DNA from: Durusdinium trenchii | Lineage: Eukaryota; Sar; Dinophyceae; Suessiales; Symbiodiniaceae | Direction of reading: 5' to 3' | Length of the DNA: 64,000 nt | Assembly (NCBI GenBank): GCA_963970005.1 | Contig: CAXAMN010013780.1 | Coordinates: 794,735-858,734, forward strand | Part shown: positions 22,755 to 34,475 of the stretch, piece after piece | Numbering within the stretch: the first letter of the stretch is position 1 | How the letters are laid out: each line of letters begins with the position of its first letter | Program-made: the position numbers and the translations under genes | Notes under the pieces: generated by a model | The model's database searches: none | Told to the model about the DNA's origin: nothing | Seen by the model: only the letters and a program-made list of their open reading frames with translations

Positions 22755-25700
22755 CTGGAAAGTGCCGAACGGCAGGCACTAGACTTGAAAGGAAGCCTAT
22801 GTCGGTTCTTGAAAGGAAGCCTTGCTGGAAGTCATTTTCACATATTTTCACTCTGTTTCACTCGCGAGGATTTGAGCACCCATGACACGATGTGTGACAT
22901 TGGGGCCCTACATTGCAGGTTGCAACTGGAACAATGTCTTCGGGCAAACAAACGGCTTTGCGATGTTGGCCCTGCGGAGAATCAGGTCATCGTATGCAGC
23001 AGGAAAGAATGGCATCGGCGTCGTATGAAGGGTTCTGCTTAACGCCCTGCGATTCAGAACACTCAGATTGTAAGAGAGAAGCTTCGCTTTCAATGATGGA
23101 AGCAGCCCAGTAAACCAGTAAGCCCTGAGTTGCTGAGCTTCTATTTCTGCTGCATCGTACTGGGTGGCTTGGCACAAGGACGAGTCTGCAAAATGGTTGC
23201 CAGATGTTGCCAGAACATGCCTGAACTAGAACTAGACCAGGCGCAGCCAACCCAACATGGACATCGATCAACTTGCAATCATCGAAATACACATCCTTGG
23301 ACATCCTCTTTGCGTCGCTCATAGCAATGCGGGTCGCTCATAGCAATGCTTGGTCTCACCACATCCGATCGGCCACTCCTTCAGTCGTCCTTCAGTCGGA
23401 GATACATGGGCTTGGTTCACATTGATGTCCGGCAGCCTCACTCGCATCATAGAGCTGGTTCAAATGTTTCCTGCGATTGGAGTCAAAGAGAAACATCACC
23501 CAGTGCAGCATTGGAATGGGGAACAGGATAATTAGGGACCAACCCCCTCGGATTGAGGAACACTGCATCAAGAGGTTCATCAGCGATCGCCAGCTTTGCA
23601 AGTTTCCATGAAGTTCCCATTCCTTACAAAATCCCTTGGGCGGTTCCCAATTATGTGCAATGTAGACGCTTGATTAATCAAACCCCCTATTTGGATGCGC
23701 GGACTTGCGAGTCTGTGGCGCTTCTACGTTACCCCTTGTCGTGATATTCACAACGGGTGTAAGTAGAGTGTGTGAGAACTGACCTGTAAAAAACCATTGA
23801 ACATATTTTCATATGGTGAGTTTTATTAATCAAGACATTAGTCGCACTAATTGCAATCAAGTCGTGCAACCGAAGCCAGTGGCATGCAACTAGCATCACA
23901 AAACTGACGCCGCCGGCAGCCGAAACTCGTGGGTGGTGAAGAAACAAACCCACCGAGAGCCCCTCCCCCAGAACTTGCTACATCTGTCAGAACAAATGGG
24001 CTTACGGTACGTACGGGAAACAGATTCCGACCCAAGAAACTGAACACCCAGGGCTGCTTAAAAGCCAGAAATGGAAAGGAAGAGATAGCTTGGGACGGAA
24101 GAACGAGAGAGAGAGAGAGAGATCCCCAAATCTGATTGCTTAGAATCCGACGTTGCAAAGCCCTCTTCCTTGGTAGAAACTCGATAGGAATTACTGTCAA
24201 AAGACATGCCAGGTCCCACCCGCGCCCACTACTCCTCCAGCTGGTCATGCCAGAGATCTCTGATGACTGATCTGAAGAGTCGCAGCAATTGGCATCCTTG
24301 ATGCAGCCTCTTCAAGAGACCGGGCTAGTTGCTAACCTTTCAAACAAGAGGGAGTTGCAACGTGGGTCCACTACAGCCCAAGCAAAAAAAAACATAGTTG
24401 CACCAAAACTCTTTGAGTCAAAAAAGGTCTCCCTATTCCAATGGCTGTGTCCAAATCTCTCGGGAGGGAAAAGGAAGGTAGCAAGGACTATTGCAAGAAC
24501 TGAGGGGTGTTCTTGGATACAAGTCTACAGACTTGCTTGGTGGAATCAAGTTTCTCAGGAATATCCACATGATCCTTTGGTTATTGTTCAACCAACTTAT
24601 GGATGCAAAAACTCTCCGAGGAATCTGTTGCACCCTTCCATCTTTTCTGAATATGGATGTGCAACAAAACCTGATGTGGCCGTGAAGAGTAAGAGCCTTC
24701 ACATTAGCAGGATACTCTCTACCTACGAGTATCATGGTAGCTGGGGTTTCGTCGATTCAGCCCCATGCCCAGTCCTTTCACTCCTGTTTTTGGGGTGGGC
24801 GCAGGTTCATATCACAATTTGCCTCCAAACTTGGCCAGTTCAGTGCACTCATACTGCTCCGGCACGGCGCAAACAGTTGCTGCCTTGGTCTGGAGATCAC
24901 CAAGTTCACAGTTGGAGATTACAAGTTCGGCACATCAGTGAACTCAACATGACCTGAATAGTAATGCTATTGTTCGAGTTTGCTCAATATGAACTGTAGT
25001 TGAGGCCAAGGGATGAAGAAAAAGTGGCCATGGAGTGGCGCAGGTCGCATCAATGAAAAAACGATGAATGAAATGAGCTGAGGTCAGTAGAGCTATAGTT
25101 TCTATTTTAGCCCTGGGGGGTAGGCCGTTAGAGGGAGGTAGGTTAGCTAGGGAGTCGGTAGCTAGTAGAAGAGGTAGCTAGTGGCTTTAGTAGCTACTAG
25201 CATGGACGGAGGATAGCTCACGCACTATTCATTTGGTTCCTAGGTTTTGTTGGGGGAACTTAACTATGTTAGCTGAGGTAAGTAGAGCTATAGATTAAGC
25301 TGAGCATAGCCGAGCCAAGATGAGATTCGCAGGCCTCATGTGAGATATACTTGGGTGCTGTCAGAGCTTCTGTCCCACGCGACGGGATTCGGATTGGGGT
25401 AGCTAGGTTTCAAAAGTAAACAACCCACGGTATCGTGACCTCTGCTGCTGCCCAGCACCTGGCCAGTCTTAAGGGCTGTGCCCCACACGACCAAGTTCTT
25501 TATAGCACTGCAGAGGCGTCATATTGGGACAAGCTTGGTCGGCAGTGTGCAGGGCGATTATAAATTGAGTCACACTACCGATTGTGCAAATTGCGGCCTC
25601 GTTGAATACAAAGACGATTGTACCATTACATGAGTGAACATGTACTACATGAGTTGGTGTGAATAAGTGAGGCAAAGGTGCAAACTCAGTTAAACTATTC

Positions 25701-26244
25701 TCTTATGCTGGTTGCTGTGGGGTGAGCTCAAATGAGAAGGTCAAGTCTACAATGCCACATCTGCTCCGATACAACAATGTCTGCGCGCGTGCGCTTCAAG
25801 TATCACACAATATGGCCATGCTGTTACCTTGCAGCCAATGTGCGGAATGGTCACAGCCCCCCTTCACAGCCATTCAGACCACCCGCGCCAAGCACGGCCA
25901 AGACGCACATGAAGAGTCTCGAGCATTCCATTGGGACAAGGCTGGACGGTTCCTACTGAGTCTCAATGCTTTGAGGGCGACTGCATGGCTCACGGGCAGC
26001 CCATGTCGGTCCTTCCACATGTTCCACCAAACCGCGCGGAGCAACAGCCTTGATCTCTGCCTGGCCTGGAACGACTTGTCCTCGCAGCGCGCACGCCAAG
26101 AGGAAGGCCTTGCCAAGAGGGACGGAAGGCCTTCCGAGCTTCACGATAAAACATGGTGAAACATGGCAAGCAGACGGGTTTGTTTTTCTTAGTTGCAGGG
26201 AAACTATGGGAAACTCGTAGGAGATGAGCCCCCAATTCATTCCG
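22755..26244. other. Stretch without a firmly supported gene
   Basis: Upstream exons of the 22.3-22.75 kb gene are likely between 22.9 and 23.2 kb, but two frames compete. A diverged CTAG/GTAG-rich patch lies at about 25135-25210. A GA run lies at about 24106-24121. Confidence 0.4.
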
Positions 26245-26405
26245 TCATCCCCACTGAGCACACGTTGACGTAAAAGAATCTGTCCCTTCAGTCAGCTTCT
26301 GAGCAGCTGAAAGCACATCAATCCCCACGACGGGAGCCAGTCCAAAGGCCATCACGTCGGCCACCCAACAGGCGCGGTTGGGATAAGAACTGTCCAAAGG
26401 GGTTC
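26245..26405 (-). CDS. Probable terminal exon of an unrecognised gene
   Basis: After CGAG|GA a minus-strand frame of 52 residues reads TPLDSSYPNRACWVADVMAF, GLAPVVGIDVLSAAQKL and TEGTDSF. It ends QWG and TGA at 26247-26245. The composition is that of a folded protein and the acceptor is of the AG|G type. No motif is recognised. Confidence 0.38.
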
Positions 26406-29400
26406 CTCGATGGCGATCAGAAAAGAGCCGCAAACTTGCAGTCGGTTTGAGATGTTTGAGTGCGCTTCGAGATGGCCTGCAAGAGTTGGTCGGTGGACCT
26501 GCAGCCTGCAGTGCCTGCAGATGGGTTATGTCAAGTCCGAAAGTCCATCGGTGTCTCTTCAGAACTTCAATTGATGCAGTGGCATTCAGATAAATTCAGC
26601 ATGGTGCGGTTGGAGTCCCTTGCAGAAGTCCTACTGGTGAAGTAAACAAGGCCTGAAAAGACTGAGAAGGGTGGTTATTTGGAACAGAAATACAGTTCTG
26701 TTGGTGAAATGACTCGAATCCATGCCTGCCGTGAACTCTGCAATGACGGCGGGCCTCGATGCATCACTCTGAATAAAGCTCCGAGGCTATCTGCTTCAGA
26801 TCTGGACAACAAACAAGGCATCCGTAGACTTCCTGGATTTCCTGTGCAGGTTGTTTCACGAAGAGTGAATCCAAGTCCGGAAGCTATGCATAGCTTGTTT
26901 CAAGTCTGTAGAAGGCTCTGCAAGCTAGTTGAGCTGAGTGCACAGCTAATGGTATCCATCGTAGCATGGTGCATCAGTGCTTAGAAAAAAATCGTGTCGA
27001 GTCAATCTTTAGGTCTGCTAACTGAGCTCTGCCAAGTGAGCTCTCGAATCAAGCGATGATTTGTGAAATGTCGTGCCCATGTATTAGCTGTCTTAGGCTC
27101 TCAAATTCAGCTTAGCCCAATATCGAAGTGTTCCTGCATTGATGGGGCATGCTGCCGCTGCAAACGAAATTTGCGTGCAAAGGTTGGATGGGGTGATGCT
27201 AGTGGTGAGCTCTCCACTGGACAACGGGATATGGTTTCTTGAAGCAATAGCACCTATCGCTAGGGTGGCCAGGTGGATAGGGTCAAAGACCACTAAATGC
27301 GAAAAGGTCTTGTGGCATCCTGTTTACCGTATGTATCACAATCAACTGCTTGCATTCATGATACCAATCCAGGATCATGACATCTGAGATGGCTAGCAGC
27401 ACAGCCATGCGACAACAAACAAGTCGAATCTGTTGGTCAATCATAGTCCACTTGTCAATTTGTGCATGTCATCCTTGCTCAAAGGCCATGCTAATATTCC
27501 CTGTATCGTTCCAAGTTGACGATCCGTGAAGGAAATTGGGCTTCACAGTAGCGACCTGATATGACCTTTGTCACCTGGCGAGCTGAGGCTGGTGTTTGGC
27601 TCTTTTTTCTCACGCACAAAGACTGCGGCGCAGTCGCACTGCGCCGTTCTCTGTCCGATTTGGCACCTGCGAAACTCCGCAGTCCAACTCCCTGCCAATC
27701 CCTACGGGAAATGCTCATGTTCCGCGATGTCAAGTCACGTGTCACTACTCCATGGGCGTGCTTTCGCAGGAAAAGAAACGTGCTCGTCGGCACAGGGAGT
27801 CAGTGATGGGCACATCTCGTGCAAACAATGGAATCCGAATGACTCCGAGGCATGATGTGTCACTGTCCAAACACATCTAGCACAATTGTCACGACCACCA
27901 GTCGCACTCTTTACGCCAGGTCGTGGGCATTTGCATTGGCTTCTAAGGCGTCCACCTCACCCAACAGGTAGGCGGTCAGCCCGCTTTTTTGGTATGACAA
28001 CGGCCTGGAACCTCCTGGCACTTGCAAAGGGAAAAGAACCTCCTACACGAGACATGCTCCAGAATTGCCAAGTCTGGACATCACATGTTTTGAGAGTTCG
28101 GAGATCAAAAATCTCGAGAGTGGGGATTGGGCAAAAGTGCACTACGCCAACAAGGTACTCTGGGGTCAATCAGCGGTGTTGTACTGCAATATCAAATCGC
28201 TATGGGTCAAACCGCGGGCCCACGAACAATGCGAACTGCAACGATGAATTGACAGAAGACATCAAACTACCACGTGCTTTGTCTGCTTGGTGGTGACCCA
28301 TCCCCAAATAGACCAAATATGATGAAATATTCTATGTCTGCCATTGTGTCTGCATGTGATATCCAGACTTCATAGTTTCAATATCTACATGAAAGACACA
28401 TTGTTAGAAAGTCTTTACCATATAGATTGTTAGAAAGACTTCACAATTACAATATAGAATAATATTGATTATATTTAGATTGTTATCCAATGACTTCACA
28501 GTCAGAAGTTGCCAGACCGCTAACACAGCAGCTTATCGCGCTGTGCCAGATGGCTCTCCAGCTAGAAGCCAAGAAGCCAAGCACCGCAGCCAAAGAAAAC
28601 AGGTCACCAAGATAGCATGGGCTACATCTAGAGGAAAACCTGAATGACGAAGGATAATGAAGGGTGTTACAAACTAGACTCATCTTTTTCGCCGGCTCGA
28701 TGCCTTCATAAGTCCATTGGGCAGGTGGGCCACGGCAGAATCTGGATAACTTTGTCTGCCTTCAAAGCAATCCACCTCCCTTCAAAGCAATCCGGTTCCA
28801 CCGGGCTGTCTACCGCTGCATCCGTCGGTTCATTTTCCCACGCGTTGTCCGGCGTTCTTTTGGCACTTGCACCAATTCTTGATCTTGGCTTTGCCTTGGA
28901 CCAGCCTTGCCCATGGTCTTGACGGGGCGCCAAACCTGTTGCTGCTCCCCCCCTCGTTGCTCTCGCTGTCGCCAAACCAGCTTGCCATCACTTTCCGCCT
29001 TCGAAAGAGAACGGCGCACAACACACACAGTATCATTCTATCCAATTGGCACTGCTGAAAGATGATATTTGTTGAACGATTCTCCTCGTTGCCTGTCCAA
29101 ATACCAAATGGCAAACTCAGTGTGTGAGCAAATGCCTGCAAATAAGGAGATGCAATGTGAATCACAGCCGGTATGGCCAAAATATCTCTTGTGTGAAGGC
29201 TGTGAAGGATGATCAAAAGAAAGCTGACGTGCTGGGTCAGTTTGGGATGGGGACCCAACTGGTGCATGTTGCGCAGCTAAAGCCTGGGAGCTCGGTGCAC
29301 CCCACGACCATTCCTCTTGAATAGGGTTTTATATTATGGTTTTATGGATCCCAAGTTGATGTTATGAACTTTTTCAAAAAATTGACGTCCAGCCTTCCTC

Positions 29401-29999
29401 CCGTCCCTTGCTTCCCCGTCCGCCTCCGGCCGGTCCCGGTGCAACCTGCGGCGTCGGAAGCGCGGTGCGGCCGTCACCTGAGACATCGACGTCGGACGTG
29501 AGCGGGGGCGAAACCAGTGCGGGTCCCCCAAAAGCATCGCGAAAAGCCTGGTCCATCATGGTCCCCCACAAATGTGAAGATAAAGGCACGAAGCATTAAG
29601 GCCTCTGGTGCAACTTCTTCATGGTTGTGTGGGAAAGCCAGCAATACAAATCAGGGACTTATATTGACCAGCCTCATATGCAATTTGCGGAGCATTTCTA
29701 GCATGATCCCCACACCAGTTCCCGACAAAAAATAACTAAAGCATACGTTGAAATGAGGGCTCAGTAGGATGGGCAAAGCCCCTCAGGAATAATGGCACGA
29801 TACTTGTATCTCGATCTTCAACAATTGGCAAGTTCGGAAGGCTGCCCAGGCTACTTTTTGTGATTAGGTGGGATGTAGCACCGACGTAGCACAAGGTATG
29901 TCGCTCATCTCAGGGAATTGTTTCAACTGCATTGTCAAGAATGAATTGATACAAATGAAGTACATGCGCACAGAAGGGAGCCTCAAAGACACCCTGCTT
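26406..29999. other. Stretch without a supported gene
   Basis: Open frames occur on both strands; those at 28706-29028 (minus) have protein-like passages but in two competing frames. Nothing can be called with confidence. Confidence 0.4.
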
Positions 30000-30272
30000 T
30001 CGGGGTTGGAAGCTGCTTCTGCCCGCCTTCTCACAGCTTTCCACATCATCACCATTGAACTCGCCTTCATGTTCTCTTAATTCCTTGCCTTCTTCTTGTC
30101 TGGACTCTTTCGAATCCTGTTCACTGCCTCTCAAATCTTCCTCACGTCGCATCTTCTCAGAAGCGGCAGAAGCCGCAGAAGCCTGAGCTTGCTGCTTCGC
30201 CTCTTTCGGCTCGTGGTCCTCGCGGTCCTCTGCATCACCACCCTTCTTAGGCTCCTGCGGCTCCTCTCTTTC
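30000..30272 (-). CDS. Probable exon of a charged low-complexity protein
   Basis: Following TTTGCAG|G, the minus-strand frame is rich in Glu, Lys, Arg and Ala (EREEPQEPKKGGDAEDRED, EAKQQAQASAASAASEKMRR). This resembles a disordered or coiled-coil region. The 3' boundary is uncertain; the frame stays open to 29910. Function cannot be inferred. Confidence 0.4.
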
Positions 30273-31702
30273 CTGCAAATTTCCTTCCTGGATCACATCC
30301 TTCTCTTTTACCTCCTTGAATCGTCATTCGCTGCTCAAAATTATGCTGCAAAAAAGCTAGCGCAACTCGCAGCAAAAGAAGTAGGATATAATCTGATAAA
30401 ATATGATAACTTATGACAAAATACTTCATGATGTGTCCAAAAAGAAAAGGAGCACTCAAGTGTCATGTGGATCGCAACGCTAGACCATCACTGCTCTTGG
30501 AACACATGTCATATGAGGTGCTTTTTCGGATGCAGTTTGCACAACACAAGTGCTTGGCAACACTTGCATACACTTACTGCGTCTCGTATTATGACCAAGA
30601 CTCATTGAGCGAACCATTTCGGGAAGCCTGGCAGCAACTGTCAATATCACTTCTTCACAGGACAGCCTAACTTCAAGAAGATGTTTTTTGGGGGATTACG
30701 TATTAAGAGCAGGAATCTCTACTCTCTCCGTTTCTGGTTGCTCGCGATGTAATGCTATCTGTCTCTTCCTGGATGATTCCTGAATGAGGCCTTCGTCATC
30801 ACGTCTGTCCGTGATACAATCCGACTTGCGTTCGAAGACGAAGCCGCGGGCTGGTGGTGGCTGGTGACAATTGGGCGAATAAAACGACATGATAATGCAT
30901 CAACGAGCATCTGGCCGAAGCTCTTGGAAACGAAGTCCAGAATGCACATGCAGGAAAGGGAGGATGGAAGAACGGCATATTCTCTTTTACTTCTACCCAC
31001 TTGAAAGGTTCAGCTTAGAAACAACCTGAAACCACGACGCTGATGAGAGCAAGGTTTGGGCCTCCGGAGAATCAGCAGTGTCAGTGCGCTCCTGGAACTA
31101 GGGAGGTGAAGCAACAAAACATCCACAACATTGAGCCCTTTGTCTGAAATGGTTTGGACAGTGACCTCAAAATGGCTTGGAGACTTTGGTGACCCGGTTG
31201 AGTGATCTCGGGCTCCGATGTCCACCATTCGGAAGGTTCTATCATGTACACTCGTGATTGTTACAAAAAAACTCTTTGGATTGTCAACCTATTCAAATTA
31301 ATCAAGAGTCTATACATCTATACTAATTATACAAAACTTGCCTTGATTGAGGTCTTTTTCCTGGCTGAGCTACTTGCCTCCACACCCTAGCAAGAAGAAA
31401 CACAAACCTGCTGAAACACTTCAGCCGACCAGTAACTTGTCACTGTCTGATGAGATGCGGACTGTTGTGCAATTCCATTGGGGTTGGCTACGTCAGAGAT
31501 TCCAACGCATGCACAGTGGCTACGGCAAGATCTTTGTCGCAAGTACATGGGTCTCAAGACGCGCTTCGAATGCATTGAACGAAGTGTGTCTTGTTATCAC
31601 TTAGACCATCTTCCCAAGTCACACACACAGAGACTCGGATCAAAAAAGAGAGAGAGAGATTAAAAAAAACAAAAACAATACAAGACAAGCAACTTTACAT
31701 CG

Positions 31703-31936
31703 TCAGCTTTCCCAAAAAGCAGCGTCCGCCAGCCCACGGTCCCTCTCTTGGGTGGCCTGGCATGGCTTCACCAGGCCCAGCATGGCGGAGAGCGCAGCGG
31801 TGGCTTCTTTCGCCTCAGCCTTTTGGATGCGGCGGCTCCTTTTATATGGTGGAGGTGGATGGGGGAGGTTATGGCAATTTCTGCTTTTGGATGGTGAATC
31901 CTTGGCCTTTGCAGGGTTTTGTGGCACGAAAAGTGC
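31703..31936 (-). CDS. Probable terminal exon of an unrecognised gene
   Basis: A strong acceptor (TATTTTTTTTTGCAG|G) opens exactly 77 codons plus stop. The residues read ALFVPQNPAKAKDSPSKSRN, a proline run (HPPPPYKRSRR), then EAKEATAALSAMLGLVKPC, and end AAFWES and TGA. The exon starts in phase 0. The basic, proline-containing sequence is probably a disordered C-terminal tail. No upstream exon was identified. Confidence 0.5.
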   Translation of the reverse strand, partial: ALFVPQNPAKAKDSPSKSRNCHNLPHPPPPYKRSRRIQKAEAKEATAALSAMLGLVKPCQATQERDRGLADAAFWES

Positions 31937-32354
31937 CTGCAAAAAAAAATAGATATTTAAACAGACAAGTCTAGAATAGCAGAGACTCCAAAGGAATAGA
32001 AAGTAAGTAGAGGTGTCTAGAGAAAAGTACTTTGAGATGTCTGACAAAACGCAGAAAAGTAGGTTTCTTGAGAAATATCTAGACAGTAGAAATCTAGTAT
32101 TCTAGGGAGGTAAAGTGTTTTAGCAAAGTGATTCCAAAGATACCAGCAGAGACTTTGGGACAAGGTGATTCCACACAAAGATATATATATATATAGAAAA
32201 GCAGAACATTCTAGACTACATAGAAAAGTATATATATATATATATGGTTCAAGAAAGTGTATAGAAGTTGAGATGTCCTGCATTGGCGAGTGGGAGCTCG
32301 TCATGTATTCCCATCAAATATGTCCCCTTGGGGGGACACCTCGGGGCGATCTCC

Positions 32355-32970
32355 TCGTACTAGCGCTGGGGTTTAGTCACCCGGGTTTGCAGAAAGTCAC
32401 CCGGCCGCATGGAAACGCAGCATTAGTCAAAAGTCACCCGGCTGGCGAAAAGTCACCCGCTTTGTTAAAACACAATGTAAACGCTCTACGAAAGTATGTT
32501 TGTCAAAACTGCTATACATCAAGAATTCACTGCCCCTGTGCAGGAAAGAACTAGTTTTATGTCGAAGTTTGCAGCGTTTTGGTGACCGAACCCCAATCAG
32601 AACGCAAGGTTAGGACTATCGTGAATCGTGAAGATTAGCCCCTAAACATAGATGCTCTGGCCCGGCTCAATTGGATTTGAATGAGTCAGCGATTCCAACA
32701 GTCACCGGTCTGGCTAGATTGACTTAAATATATGAAATGAACTGTGTAAAACCATTTTTCGTCGGAAACATGGCTACACTGGCGCGAGTGCCGTGCGAGT
32801 CTTTTCGATCCTGAGAGGTATCCACCTACCCACGTCGATTATCTTCAAATCACTTTTTGGTCACCTTCCCTCTAACCTGCATGGAAACGCAGCATCCAAA
32901 CAATGTTGTAGACCTAATGCTCTTCCAGTTATATTGCCATCTTGCATCTAACCCCAATGGAAACGCAACA
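32355..32970. repeat. Dispersed short repeats: AGTCACCCG and GGAAACGCA phrases
   Basis: AGTCACCCG occurs four times between about 32375 and 32460. CATGGAAACGCAGCAT or a one-to-two-base variant occurs three times, near 32409, 32880 and 32955. The spacing is irregular and there is no open frame through it. Confidence 0.65.
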
Positions 32971-34388
32971 TCCAGACGACTTTCTACAAGACCAGACGAC
33001 TTAACACAAGTGCTTGTAATTATCAGAAACTGGGTGTTGAATTAGGTTCCCAACTTCTTATTTCCAGAAACCCAACGTAACACCAGCCTCGGCCAGGTCC
33101 AACTGACTTGCTATCCACCCCACATCCACCCATGAGGTCAACATGTTGTCAGTCAACTGTCACCGTTCGGCACCTGATCATTGGAAGCTCCTGACTTTGG
33201 CCTTGAAAGTCGCTTGGCCGTCTGCGACGCAGCCGAAACAAACCACTGGTGCGACGCGAGCGACGCGACATTGGGGCCGGTCTCGACGCCCGGATCCACG
33301 ACGTTCTTTCGCACCGGTGAGATCACCATCCGAAGCAGATTTGGACAGTCATGTTGTCTCCCTTCATTGGAGACCATGAGAACTATGATGGAGTAATTGT
33401 GCTGCCTTTCATAGTGCCTTTCGTAGGGCCACCATGGGGCTGCGATTCTGGCTCCCTTCCGTTTCTCTTCGCCTCTCCGATTTGGGAGGGATGCTCTGCA
33501 GCCTGACCGGGTCCGCATCGGGTTTCCGAGGTCCGGGTCAGACAAGAAGGGATTGATCGAAACGGTTTTCCCATACATGTTTTGAAGAGAGATCTACTTA
33601 CTGTGGTAGGATCCATTTTGAGGTTACTGCCGGGTTCCCGGTATGTTTTCTGTCGGCCTTGACTTGTCCAATCTTGTCCAAACAATTCAGACTTCAACCC
33701 TGACCAAACACATACACTGGTCGTTGACACAGGTATGAAAAAGGACCTTCTTAAGACCATCTTCCTCTACAAAGCGGCTGTGTTCCATGTCTATGTTGAT
33801 GACCTGTGGTGTAGCCTTTTCACACTGTAATTGTTCAACTTCGGAACCTTGTGCTTGTTAGCTTGTTGCTTTACTACATGTTCTGCTGCTGCTCGGTTCC
33901 GTTGGTTCAACATCGCCTCCCTCGTCTGTTTCAGACTCTTGCTTTCTATCTCACCCACTGATGCACTCACACTGACAGAACTCCCTGTGAATCAAGAGGA
34001 CGAAAGAGCCAGGCATGGACTCACACAGGGTTGCATGCTTAAGCAGCAGCCAAGATACAAAGGTGGTAGTTGTAGAAGGGGCTCCTGCTTCTCCAAAGCT
34101 GGATGCTTGGCAGGAGGCGGTTGCAGAAACACCTCCAGAATACAAGGCGTGGCTAAGCCCACATCGCCAAGGTGGCAAAATGCTGGAAGAATAAAGTCTC
34201 ATGCAGACTGAGAGTTGAAGTAACTGAGACAAGTGACTGAATGTCAGGCGCACCCGAAAAAAGGCTCACCAGATGCTTTCGACACGTCAGTTGTCGGTTG
34301 TTTCGAACTTGAAGCATTGGCAAATGTACGGCAAATTTAGTTTAATTTAATTCTACGAAAACTTAATTCTAATTACTAATTCTTGTCT

Positions 34389-34475
34389 CTACTAGCTTCT
34401 TGTTCCTAGTAGTAAGGCCCTTGCTCCTAGTAGCGAGGCCCTGGCCCCTAGTAGCGTCCTTGTTCCTAGTACAAA
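34389..34475. repeat. CTACTAG-family repeat cluster
   Basis: CTAGTAG heptamers recur with spacers such as CTTCTTGTTC and TAAGGCCCTTGCTC, reverse-complement orientation to the 15.7 kb cluster. Confidence 0.8.

Noticed and set aside
33750-33830. FHVYVDDLW on the plus strand, like a reverse transcriptase YVDD box
   Set aside because: Isolated nine residues with stops nearby and no other reverse transcriptase motif.
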